This document shows, one piece after another, positions 1 to 10,720 of a DNA stretch of 64,000 bases (its first letter is position 1; every line of letters starts with the position of its first letter). The position numbers were made by a program, and so were the translations under genes. Below the pieces are notes generated by a model, which was not told the DNA's origin, ran no database searches, and worked only from the letters and a program-made list of their open reading frames with translations. Source of the DNA: Apodemus sylvaticus (taxonomy: Eukaryota; Chordata; Mammalia; Rodentia; Muridae); contig NC_067480.1 of NCBI RefSeq assembly GCF_947179515.1, forward strand, positions 14,347,588 to 14,411,587. The letters run 5' to 3'.

Positions 1-38
1 ATTGCCTATACAGTTCCCTTTTCATTCTATGTATCTAA

Positions 39-39
39 A

Positions 40-73
<34 letters not shown>

Positions 74-190
74 TGCAAACATGCAAACATTATCTACACA
101 TGCACATCTACACATAGACACACATGCACACACACACATCTACACACATACACATCTACACATGCACACACACATATGCACACACACATG
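39..190. repeat. CA-rich microsatellite block
   Basis: A (CA)n run of about 22 bases is followed by degenerate CACA, CATGCA and CATCTACA units. The 73-aa open frame covering it is His/Thr-rich low-complexity translation of this repeat, not a protein. Confidence 0.9.
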
Positions 191-223
191 ACAACTATTT
201 ACAAAGGTACAAAGGCTAAATAA

Positions 224-1435
224 TACATTTACTTAAATCTCATATTAAAACATTAGCCAACAACTTTTCCAAATGTATATTTATATCCAAAAATCCCTTA
301 ATAATATATTCAAAAGAAATTGAAATATTATCCATCATTTAAAAGCTAAAGATTCCTAACATTATAAATACTTACCTAAGTAACAATTTACTCATACATA
401 AAAGAAGAAAAACATTACTTGATTTTTTAAATATTCAGAGGAAGATAACACATTAACAGTATAGTTCATAGATGTACAATGGTTTTCTTTCTTTAAGGAA
501 AATGATTTATATATATAATATATATATATACTTACATTTTATATAAAATTCATTCTAATGTTTATTTTGTACCATCAAAGACATTTTAAAAACATTTATT
601 CACAGGATTATAGTGATTATAGTATGATCTATAAATAATTAATGTTAGTTATCCATTTAAAAGTATTTTTACTTTTTAATAAAACTTCATTTCCACTAAG
701 TCCACAAGATATTGGCAAAGGTGATGAAACAGTAAAGCAATGCATTTTTAAAATACATTATTTTCTAAAATTTTCTAAATATATTAGTGTTGATTTAATC
801 TATTTACAATAAATACAGAATCATACAGGAATATAAAAAATTACTTTTCTTTTTAAATATCTAATCCAAAACTCTTTTGACTCTTTGTGGTAAATAAGTT
901 AGAGAAAAACAACGAAAGTCTATAAGAAGAAAAGGAGTGATTACCTCAAAAAATAAAGCCCAAAATGAAGGAACTGTTTCTGTTTATTGCATCCATAGGA
1001 ACCAAATCTGATATCGTCTCTAAAGTATATACATCTCTTAAATACTTTTCCTTGTTTCTGACCTAGTTCAGCTTTCCTATGAGACTCAGTCTCTTTCATT
1101 TAAAATGATTACATCTTTCATTCAAGAATCTCACAGTTCAGTGGGAGTAGCCCCAAGTCCCTCTCCAGTCAGCCTTGCTAATCCTTCTGGGCAAGTTAGG
1201 ATAACATTCGGCAGCATGACATCACTGATATATTTTCCAGATCTAGAAGGCACTGGCTCACCTGGCTGAGCACATCTATGCATTTCTCTCAAGCTCTTTT
1301 GTAATGCAATCACATCAGCAGACTCAGGTTAATCTGTCATATTCTGTCTGTTTCAGTTTTTCTAATTTTCTATATCAATTTTATTTTTTTCCTCTTTTCA
1401 TTACTGTCTATTTGGGTCACACATGAAATTACCTT
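224..1435. other. Unassigned AT-rich DNA
   Basis: AT-rich sequence with short TA runs near 510-530. About 1,000-1,400 is less AT-rich and carries a 60-aa open frame on the minus strand, with no recognisable domain or splice context. I see no repeat that I can name. Confidence 0.5.
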
Positions 1436-1442
1436 CATTATG

Positions 1443-1516
1443 GCAGGTGTGCTGCTTGGTGGTATAGTGCTTTCGTTATATGTATGTATGAAGCTCTGGA
1501 TTCAGTCCATAGCAAC
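1443..1516 (+). mobile_element. ID-like SINE fragment
   Basis: About 75 bases resemble the tRNA-Ala-derived ID/BC1 family. There is a degenerate A-box region (GGTGGTATAGTG) and a B-box-like GGATTCAGTCC near the 3' side, followed directly by CA-rich sequence that probably grew from the tail. Divergence from the remembered consensus is high, so it is an old copy. A B4-type SINE, which contains an ID part, is the alternative. Confidence 0.5.
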
Positions 1517-1944
1517 ATGTACACACACGAACACACACACAGATGCAGAAACAGACACACACAGGAACACACAGACAAACAAACACACAGAGACATACAG
1601 ACACACCAACACATAGAGAAACATACAGACACACCAATACAGAGAGACACATACATACACACACAAACACACAGAGACACACACAAACACACAAAGAGAC
1701 ATACAGACATGGCATACAGTCACACAGAGAGATACATATATACACACCAACTCACAGAGAGATATAAATACACACACACAAGCACATACACACAGACACA
1801 AACACACACAGATACATACAGACACACACATACAAACACACATACAGATACACACACAGACAGACACACATACAAAGTCACACACAGACACAGACACACA
1901 GACATACACAGGTACAGGTATACACAGACACACACACACATACA

Positions 1945-1990
<46 letters not shown>
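1517..1990. repeat. Long degenerate (CA)n / ACACAGA array
   Basis: About 470 bases of interrupted CA repeats with ACAGACAC, ACATACAG and ACACAGAGA variants, ending in a pure (CA)n run at about 1,950-1,988. Because the array lacks stop codons in several frames, frames of 174 aa (+) and 167 aa (-) overlap on opposite strands. They are repeat translations (His/Thr-rich and Cys/Val-rich) and not genes. It adjoins the ID-like SINE, whose A-rich tail may have seeded the expansion. Confidence 0.9.
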
Positions 1991-1991
<1 letters not shown>

Positions 1992-2127
1992 TCCTTAGTG
2001 TACATTAGGCTCAGATTAATTCACAGCCTCAAATGACCTAACATTCAAAGTAGATGTTCACTAAAATCCATTTTCATTCTGTGTCCATTTCTAAGCAAGT
2101 CTATACTTCTTGTGTAGTCTTTTCCTT

Positions 2128-2430
2128 TGGTTTGAATGCAAACTGTCCCCAGTAGGCTTAGGTGTTTGAACACCTGCTTTACAGCTGTGAGTTTTTGCAC
2201 ACTGTGGAATTTTTAATATATGAATCCTTACTAGAGGACAAGGTTTACTGGGGAGAAGCTGAGGTCTGGCTCCATTTCTTGTTGGCCCAATTAATTTACT
2301 GTCTTCAGATGAACTTTGACTTACTGACTTCCCTTCTTCTTCCCCATAAAGAGTATATCCCTTCAAATTGTATTTTATGATAAGGTGTAATAACTTCTCC
2401 TCCCCCCCCTTTATAGTGCTTTTCATCACA
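2128..2430 (+). mobile_element. MaLR LTR fragment (MTE-like)
   Basis: The segment opens with TTTGGTTTGAATGCAAACTG and continues through degenerate forms of the MT-family LTR (CCCAGTAGGC, CACCTGCTTTACAGC, GGCTCCATTTCTTG). The GGTTTGAATG start is shared by rodent MTE and primate MST LTRs of the ERVL-MaLR group. It is old, without an intact 3' end, and holds no coding sequence. Subfamily is uncertain. Confidence 0.5.
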
Positions 2431-2549
2431 GTAAGGAGAAAAATAACAAGAAAGGAGAAAAAAAATCCTTAGAGCAGCTTAATTTCCCCGAGACAAACTT
2501 CCCTATTGACATTGTAACATTTCATCAAAGACATGTAATGGATCCTTTA

Positions 2550-3283
2550 TATATTCTTTTTTCCCATTTATTATTGGTTGTATAATTTATTTTCAATTGA
2601 AATGCTATCCCCGTCCCTAGTTTCCCCTCTACAAGACCCCTATCTCCTCTCCCCTCCCCTACCTCTATGAGGGTGTTCCCCAACCTACTCATTCACTCTT
2701 GCCTTAGCACCCTAGCATTCCCCTACCCTGGGACACTGAGCCTCCCACGTGACCAAGGGGCTCCCCTCCCAGTGAGGCCAGATATGGCAATTCTCTGCTA
2801 CATATTCTGCTGGAGCCATGAGTTCCCCACCACAACTGTGTACTCTTTGGTTGGTGGGAGCTTTGGGAGTCTGGTTGGTTTTTTTGTTGTTCTTCCTATG
2901 ATGCTGCAAATCCCTTTAGTTCCTGCAGTCCTTGCCCAAACTTCTCAACTGGGGTCCCCAAGTTCAATGTTTGGCTGTGTACATCCATCTGCCTCTGTAT
3001 TTGTCCGGATCTGGCAGAGCCTCTCAGGAGACAATTATATCCGGCTCCTGTCAGTAATCACTTTTTGGCATCAGCAATAGTGTCTGGGTTTGGTGTCTGC
3101 AGATGTGATGGATCCCTAGGTGGGGCAGTCTCTGGATGGCCTTTTCTTCTGTTTCTGCTCCACTCTTTGTCCGCACATTTCTTTTTAACAAGAGGAATTC
3201 TAGATTAATATTTTTGAGATGGGTGGATGACCCCATCCCTCAACTGGGGGCTGTGCCTGTCCACTGGATATAGTATCTACAGG
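2550..3283 (-). mobile_element. Old murine L1 3' UTR, part 1
   Basis: Reverse-strand L1 3' UTR typical of older murine L1/Lx copies. T-rich start, AATGCTATCCCCGTCCC, the cytosine-rich block near 2,620-2,760, CTTTGGTTGGTGGGAGC, GGCAGAGCCTCTCAGGAGAC and GGTGGGGCAGTCTCTGGATG follow in consensus order. The copy resumes at 3,899 after an LTR insertion. Forward-strand open frames here are non-coding antisense of the UTR. Confidence 0.8.
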
Positions 3284-3898
3284 TTCTATTGTTGTGGATG
3301 GGATTGATGCTGTTCTTGTGAACCCATCCCCTAATGAATAAAGGAGCCAATCACTGGGAGATGAGGTGGGACTTCTGGGTTGGTCAGAGGAAGAGAGGAA
3401 GCAGGAGAGAGTGATTTCCTTTTGGAACCAGGACAGTAGAAGTGTAAGATGTAGCTGCCAGAGTTTCCTAGTATCATGGCAAATCCACCAACAGAGGGAT
3501 CTGATTTTAATAATGCTTACAAGATTAGGTTTTAGTTGTTGTGCCCAGAGATTAAGTTACCATTGTTTCTGAGGTTTGTGTTGAGTTTTCCTTCACATGG
3601 AGGCTCATCTGATTTCAAGGGAGAAAGGTATGGAGGCAGCCAAGTGTAGGTATGCCTGGGGTGCACCACAAAGGCGGTGGGGGATTTGAAACAAGGGGAT
3701 GGCATGGTAGCAATTCACCAGTGGGAACATAGTGAGCTGGATGAAGAGATTGTGGAGTTCAGAGTCAGAATCTACACAGAATAAAAATAGGTCAGCCATT
3801 ACCTGCCAGCGCCTGGCTAGCCAGACCACCAGAACAGAGGCACAAGTGCAGGAATGTGCTGGTCCTACTTTTTTAAAATACTTTCTGGAACATTCTAT
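3284..3898. mobile_element. Solo LTR of an endogenous retrovirus, with 6-bp target duplication
   Basis: A 603-base segment (3,290-3,892) begins TGTTGTGG and ends TCTGGAACA, giving TGTT/AACA inverted ends. It is flanked on both sides by TTCTAT (3,284-3,289 and 3,893-3,898). It interrupts an L1 3' UTR whose two halves rejoin when the segment is removed. A 6-bp target duplication with TG...CA ends is typical of class II (ERVK-type) LTRs. No internal viral region is present, so it is a solo LTR left by LTR-LTR recombination. Orientation and family are not resolved; AATAAA-like motifs occur near 3,336 and 3,780. Confidence 0.75.
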
Positions 3899-4050
3899 CT
3901 TCCCTTTGTGGGGTATTTCAGCTGTTGTCCTCCCTATTGGGTCCTGGAAACTTTTTGGGTCCCTGGCATCTGGGACTTTCTAGTGGCTATGCCCAGTTCC
4001 CCCTCCCCCACTGCTAAATACCTACTTTCCTATTCCTGACCCTCAGTACT
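3899..4050 (-). mobile_element. Old murine L1 3' UTR, part 2
   Basis: Continuation of the copy at 2,550-3,283. CTATTGGGTCCTGGAAACTT, TCTGGGACTTTCTAGTGG and the block ending ACCCTCAGTACTTCTCC follow the L1 3' UTR order on the reverse strand. Joined across the solo LTR, the fragment is about 0.9 kb. The ORF2 part is absent. Confidence 0.75.
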
Positions 4051-6573
4051 TCTCCTAATTGTTAATTTTAGGTAAATTTGCTTTCGTTTCTTGATTTAAG
4101 TAGCTATCTTACAGTATTTATAGTGAGAAAATCTTTTCCACTTTAGGTCATTTAGAAAGTATAAGATAGATTTATATAATGTCTAAAAATGTATTAATGT
4201 CTAAAAAGTGCATTCAACTTTTCAAATCCAGATTATTCCTCATATTTATAAAGTTATAAGCTGATTACATTATTGTGATCCTGAATTATTTGGATATAAA
4301 TTATACTCTTAGGGAAGCATCATCTGTGGAAGGAACATAATATTATATGTTTCTTTTCTACAAGGGTGACAATATAACAGTGTATGTTTCAAAACTCTTT
4401 AGGCTACATCTCTTTATTTCTTCCTGGAATCCTCAATGTCTAAGACACAGGTTGGTCAGTCAGTCAGACACCCCAGGTTACAAATAAAACAGGATGTTTA
4501 AAGATGCTAGATAAAGGAAATCTTCAAGGCTGAGTGGACAATGAGTTCTTTCTCCTTAATGATCAACACCAGGCTTTGCTCTTCTCCAGAGTTATCTCGC
4601 ATTGGGCTCTTACCTATGGCACAGAACTCATTGTAGGACACAAACATGTAATCCTCTATATGACACAACGATGACTACAATTACTAACACAGAAGCTATA
4701 TAAACCAAGGGAAATTATTTATTAAACACATATATACAGCTAATATGCACAAGCATTAATGTATGTGTGTGTTATATTTCCAAATAGTATTCTTGGTAAC
4801 TTTGCTGTCACATAATGGTTAATCTTTGAAGATCTTCAGGGGGTACAAAATAAATCTTGATATTTTCCTTTGCAAGAATATTTCATTATATCTGAAGATG
4901 TAACCATCAAGGTATGGAATGAAACTTATTTCTGTTCATTTACTTGACTGCACTGACTTTCAGTGAACCAAATAATCTAATTTTTGCTTACTACAAAATT
5001 ACAAAACTGGAAATTTGCCAAAATGTTTATATTTATAGGGCTTTAATGGTCATATTTAACAGTAATTTGCTATCTGTTAGTTTTACTCAATTGAGGTTGT
5101 AGTTCCAAATGTCAGCAGAACTAAATTAATTCCCTGTGTGTTAATCCTAATTTTACAGTCAATATTGTTATAAAAAGTCCATATAGTTTAGGTTGCATTA
5201 TTTTTTTCTCCTGTAGTAAGGCCCAAATTTAAAGCTATGGTTAGACTTATGCAGCAGGGTCATCTGGGGAGTCTGTGAAAACACCTCTTTCTAGCTCTCT
5301 CAGACCAATGAAGTCAGAAGCAATAGGAGCTGATGTGGAAATTGTGACTTGTTTTTTGTCTCCACAGGTAATCCCAATGTGCTGCTGGATCTGAGAATTC
5401 CCAACAAAGGCACAATGAAAACACTGTGTGTCTCCTTCTCAAAGGCAAAAAAGAAAGGAGCTGGGCAAATCTTAATTAAGCAAAGGCAGGAGCTCAAAAA
5501 GGCAGCAGTGGAAATATTGAAAGCTCCCAGTAAATAGAGTTACAAACAAAACAGTGAAAAAGAAATATTTAGGCTGTTCTCCTGTTTCTGGGAAATCAAA
5601 GGAAAAAAAAAGAGAAGAGAAAATTAAGGACAACTCTACACATTTATTCCACATACACAGAAACACAAGGAATCACTCCTCAGAGTGAAGAAAAGCATGC
5701 TTCGGGTACTTGATGTTTCTTTCTTCTGCAGATTTTGGGCTGCCTTTAGAGTAGGTTGTAACCAAGCATGCATGTTGCTAGCGGTTTGCGATTGGTAAAC
5801 GCTTGCTGTACAAATAACTACATGTCATAAATAATGAAAAAAGGACAAACTGACTTTATAGATAACATAATTACCTACTTTAGGATCAATTAGAGCAGTA
5901 AAGATGTTAAATTTACCTGATGTTCTCATTAATTTGGTACATGGTCCCAAACAACTAAATGCCACTGTACAAAAAAAGATTCAATTTGCCATATGTCGCA
6001 ATTCCAAAGTGATTGCTGTTGATCAGTAAGTCACATTCTCTTGGTTGGATGATTAGCAAGTGAAGGAACATTCCATTATTACCAATCACTCCCAGCCTTG
6101 CACCGTGCTCCGGAGAGGCAGTCTGTATATATAATGCTGAATAAAAATAATTAAGAATCTATTTCCTGTGTCAATAATGATTACAGAGAATATCTGAAAA
6201 TGATCCATTCAGGTGTTGTTTTTCTCTTTCCCCAAATTTATTTCTTCCAGCTAAATCTACTTCTTTTATAGCAATATTGCTTTGAATTTTGGTAATCCCT
6301 TCTAAGTGTACATTTAAAAGATAGTGGATATTAATAAAAATAGTTTCACAACAATGGGATTTGAAGCTATTTGTACACAATGAACTTATCTTTCACTGCA
6401 GCAAGTATACACTGACCCATACTACACTGCTAATGGAAGTGAAGCCAGTCTAAGCAGCGTGCTTAGGAGGTATGACTGCCTTGTGTGTCTAGGAAGAAAG
6501 CAGATGGTCTGCTAGCACATCTTATAAAGTTCTAATCTGAGATTCTGCAAGTTAGCTGCCTTTGTCCTCCCAC
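4051..6573. other. Unassigned non-repetitive DNA
   Basis: AT-rich sequence without a repeat I can name. About 5,340-5,540 is open on both strands (62 and 65 aa). The forward frame follows a pyrimidine tract and CAG at about 5,366, but it has no recognisable domain and no matching neighbour exon, so I do not call it a gene. The stretch 5,700-6,150 looks single-copy. Confidence 0.45.
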
Positions 6574-6825
6574 AGATTTTTTTTTTAATTTCACGTTGCT
6601 GTCATGAGTACACAGTTGAGAAATCCTATCCATCAGCTCTACGGACAGCCCTGGAACAGGCAGCAACAGGGTGAAGTGACCAGTCACACATTTGGAGCAA
6701 GTTTGTTCTTCTCGGGCTCAACTGAGAATTCTGAAGCTTTCTGTTGTCAGGTAAAGAAATCCAAAGAGGTCTGCCTGAGGCCAGCTGGCTTCCCTGAATC
6801 AGCCTGTGAAGGTAACAGTGGCTGA
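6574..6825 (+). other. Exon-like segment, function unknown
   Basis: A pyrimidine tract ending CCCACAG (6,567-6,573) resembles a splice acceptor. It is followed by ATG at 6,604 and an open frame of 73 aa to a stop at 6,823. Donor-like CAG|GTAAAG lies near 6,751 and AAG|GTAACA near 6,812. Base composition is richer in GC than the flanks. I recognise no domain, and the peptide is Gln/Ser-rich without motifs. It could be an alternative first exon, a lncRNA exon or chance. Nothing nearby confirms a transcript. Confidence 0.15.
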
Positions 6826-6853
6826 AGAAGAAGAAGAAGAAGAAAGAAAAACT
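6824..6853 (+). repeat. (GAA)n short microsatellite
   Basis: About six GAA units merging into an AAAGAAAAA purine run. Confidence 0.85.
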
Positions 6854-7580
6854 CCCGAGCTTAACCTCTGTTCTCTTGCATTAAAAAGAGTCAGTGTCGG
6901 ATTTTTTAAAAGAAAAGAAGGAAAGAAATGTAGCAGACTGCTCAGCTAGCCTCTAACAGGGTGGGAGGACCTTTGCTGAGTTCACTAAATCCCGGAGCTA
7001 TCCCTGGCTTTATAGGTAATGGAACTCATTTTGGCCAGTTCACCCATGGATGATTGAGTGTCTCCATTCCTCACTTACGTGTCGGTTTTCAGTTTCGAAT
7101 ATCTGCATTATTTTCTTCCTTCCTACTCTTCAGTCTCTCTCCTTCGGCCACGTACCCCTCCTTCTATATGATCTAATCGTAATACAGAAGATGAGTTTCG
7201 AACCTGAACATTCCATTTCAGTGTATCTCTGAGGTTGCTCCTAGATCCAGGTCAGAGATGAGATTTACAGAGATGCTTGCTACTTCCACCATTCTGTTCC
7301 TTCCCTCCTTGCTCCATTTCACCTAAACATACACTTGTTTTCTAATCACAGGACCGGTTCCCTAGACTTTGCGCATGCTCCTTTCTGCTCTCCTCTCATT
7401 AGTCAATGTCCTACTAACTAACCTTGCTCGTTTGGGCAACTGTGATTTTTTTTCTCTCAAAGAAGTATTGTTACCTGTTCTTCAGAGTTCTATCTCTTGC
7501 CCTGAGGTTCCTATTCTGCTTCTCTGTTAAAATTTTATGTTTACATTGTGATCTCTCTTACTGATCTTATCTGTCTGGAT

Positions 7581-7805
7581 GAGAGGTTCCTATCCGGTAG
7601 GTCATGACCCTTTTGGGAGTCAAATGACCCTATCACAGGGGCCATATATCAGATATCCTCTATATGAGATATTCCCATGATGGTTCATAACAGCAATGAA
7701 ATTACAGTTATGAAGAAGAAACAAAAGTAATTTTTATGTTCAGGAGTCATCAAAATAGGTGGAAGAGTATTACGTTCACAGTGTTAGAAACGTTGAGAAC
7801 CACTG
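7581..7805 (-). mobile_element. URR1-type non-autonomous hAT-Charlie DNA transposon
   Basis: On the reverse strand the right end reads CAGTGGTTCTCAACG, the terminal inverted repeat of the rodent URR1 group. Internal blocks include TTCATAACTGTAATTTC, GATATCTGATATATGGCCCC and GGGTCATTTGACTCCC. The opposite end (GAGAGGTTCCTATCCGGTAGG) is a degenerate copy of the same terminal repeat. About 225 bases with no transposase, so it was mobilised in trans. No clear 8-bp target duplication remains. Confidence 0.75.
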
Positions 7806-10290
7806 GGCAAGATCCAGGGTCCGAATAGTGAAATCACAAATTATATGGTGAGTGTCCAAGTTGAAAACGCATGCGATAAATGAGCTTCACATACAGGGGA
7901 AACCAGTGGTCCTTTGTACATTCTATGTGTTAATATTAACATATTTCAATACAAACTAGTACCAGTCAGTCTCTGTAGCATGTAGGTATAATTTTAGACT
8001 AGATATTCCTTGTGATCAGTAACAGTTTCCCATATCAGAAACTGGGACCATAAAATTTGCATTACAGAAAGAATTATAATATGCAATGTATTTTTATTTC
8101 TGCATTTTTAACATGAGATTTAGCTGTTAATTAGCTAATTGTTGAAAACAAACTGGCAAATATAGATAACATCCAGATTAAGAAAATACCAAATATTACT
8201 TAGCTACTCTATTGCAAACTTACCTTGCTTTAAGTTTTGTTGTTTAAATGATGCCTAACTATTTATTTTTGTGCTCTTAAAATTTTATTATAATTTAAGA
8301 TTTTTTTGGTTTGGTTTTATTGGAAAATAATATCATGTTCTGTAACTTAATTACTGCATGATTTTGAGAAAGAAATTGACCTTCCATACAAGAATTATTT
8401 AAATTTATGAAACTGTTCTGGTAGCACATAGCCAAGAATTTGTTGATATCTTCAAGTATGCTTTTAAACTAATACCTAGGATTTCATAGATGGGGTACAT
8501 AATTTCATTTCAAATACCCCCACTCTCCTTCCACACAGATTTTAGCCCATTGCTTGAAAAGTATTGAGGTTTAATATTCAGATCATAAAGTCTGGAAGAC
8601 ATGCATGTAAGCATTAATAAATCTTATAATTAAAATTCTGGCAACAAGCTTGTGCTATGACTCATTCTTTTAAATGTGTATAGAAACTACAATAATACAT
8701 TATAATAATAATAATGGATCAATTCTTGCACTAGTTCTAAGCATTACTAAGTTTTGATTTAACTGGGTAGATCTAAAATAAAAAATAAATAAATAAATTT
8801 CCATCCATTACAATGCTACCCCTCGGGACTATGGTAGATATTAATTCAATGATGTCAAAAGAATACAAAAAAATTAATGAAACACTTCTTTTAAAAGAGA
8901 GAACATTTCTTGTTCCGTTTTCTACATGTATAAACAAACATATTTTATGTTACTTTGAACTGAATCTGGAAAACATCCAGAAATCAAACTGTATCAGATT
9001 AATAGTAACCCTTCACAACAGAACACATCAGAATGAAGTTCATTTCCCTTAGGAAAATGTATATACCATTTGCGTCTTATTTTTAACATATTACATACCT
9101 TAGAGTGCAGCAATAAATGAAAAGAACAAACAGCTGAGCTATGCTTTAGAGAATATTCTTTGCAATCTCAGTTTGCAATAGCAATAACAACTTTACACAT
9201 ATCTAACTAATTTGCTGTGACACATAACAAATATATCAAAGAAAGGCAAAATCGTATGTCATTCATAAATGCCAGGAAAAACATTCTTCATGCTGGACTT
9301 TGCTTGTACAAAGACCTGCATCGGAAACATCACCACACTGCCTTTTACTTCTATTATCACATAAATGTTTGCATTTAATTTTAGATTGGAGCTCAGAAGA
9401 TGTATTTAATGTTATCAAATGCTTTGTGTGCCTTTGCTGCCCCCTTAAGACAAGTAAACATAAATAAAAAAAGCTCCTAAGTGCCTGCTTCTTTCCTAGT
9501 CTTCAGAGCTGTACAGTTCCACTTTCTCTGTACCGATACACCAACACACAGGCACCTAGAGAGAGCTCAAATAAGATGCTAACTGATTAAATATAAATAG
9601 AAAATTAAATCAGAGCTACAATTGCTGTTCAATGACACAGACTTTCAGAATCTACTATAGTTACATATTTTAAAGCTGTTTATACTGACTGAATTTTGAT
9701 GCCTATTATTGTTTAGTACATTCTTGGGGTTCTCTTGAGGAACTTCACTGATAGACAAAGATGGTACACTTGATTCATCTTACATTTCATTATAAATAGT
9801 GCACTGAAATCATGATTTATATATATGTTAATCAGAAAAATAAACTATGGATCATAGTGTTTATTATAACCACCATATATAAGACACATGTAATAATTGA
9901 AATTTTACATAAAATAATGCAATATAGATTAAAAGTAAACTTCTTATTTAAGTACATGTACTTTTATATTATTTATTTTCTGGAATAAAGGGTATGCAGC
10001 ATGCATGTCAAATCTAGGGGAAGCCTGCGGAAATGAGTTTTCTACATCTGTGTTTTGGGGAAGCAAACTCAGATTATCAGGCTTGCCGTCAATACCTTTC
10101 CTATCTCAGCAGTCATAATCCATACAATTTCTCAAAGAGGATAGAATGCAATGTTCACTATTGGTTTTAATGAAAAAAATATACACTTTTTTGCACAACT
10201 AATTGAAGTGAAAATTTCTGGTTTCTTTGGAAACACAGTTGGGTCAAATCATATTATTTTCTGGAAGCTGTCTTGAGAGAGTGAAGCAGA
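7806..10290. other. Unassigned AT-rich DNA
   Basis: No gene or nameable repeat. Small simple repeats (TAATAA at about 8,703, AAATAAATAAATAAA at about 8,785). An open frame of 79 aa at 8,813-9,052 has no domain. The stretch 9,060-9,560 looks single-copy and could hold conserved non-coding sequence, but that cannot be judged without an alignment. Confidence 0.45.
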
Positions 10291-10374
10291 CACTTGTTAT
10301 GACATGCGATATTTGGAAAGAATATAAATGGAACCCCATAAACAGTGAGAGGTCACTTTTGTATTGTGACTCCA

Positions 10375-10720
10375 CACAACGTTTTGCTGGTCTCCCCTGA
10401 TCTTCCCTGGTCTTCGTGGCTCTTCACTTCATAGAGACAAACACATCAAGAAAACGTCTTGTGGTGGCCCAGTTGATTCTGTCCACTTCTTCTTATCTCC
10501 GCTGGATTGTGCCACTGCTGCTGTTTGGTGTTTGCTATTGACCTGCTATTCCTGATAAGAGTGGAATCACCTCAAAGAACTACTACTAAAGAAATCTACA
10601 ACTCCATTTTCCTATCCTCCTTTTTGCCCTACCTGTGGTCAGTGGGCTAGGAGGGAGGTTGAAGTGTTCAAGAACTCTATATAAAGTAGCTTTAGAGAAA
10701 AACCTAAGCCTACAATTATT
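10375..10720 (+). repeat. Possible dispersed retroelement-like segment, unnamed
   Basis: A GC-richer patch with TTTTGCTGGTCTCCCCTGAT, GTTTGCTATTGACCTGC, TATTCCTGATAAGAGTGG and TGGTCAGTGGGCTAGG. The wording seems to recur in rodent DNA, but I cannot assign a family. No open frame of note. Confidence 0.3.

Noticed and set aside
1484..2008. Open frames of 174 aa (+) and 167 aa (-) on opposite strands
   Set aside because: Both are translations of the CA-rich array (His/Thr-rich and Cys/Val-rich). There is no start context, splice signal or domain.
2667..3080. 137-aa plus-strand frame
   Set aside because: It lies antisense in the cytosine-rich L1 3' UTR, which lacks stops by composition.
7581..7805. 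GATATCTGATATATGG block as a regulatory palindrome
   Set aside because: It is the internal sequence of the URR1-type hAT element.
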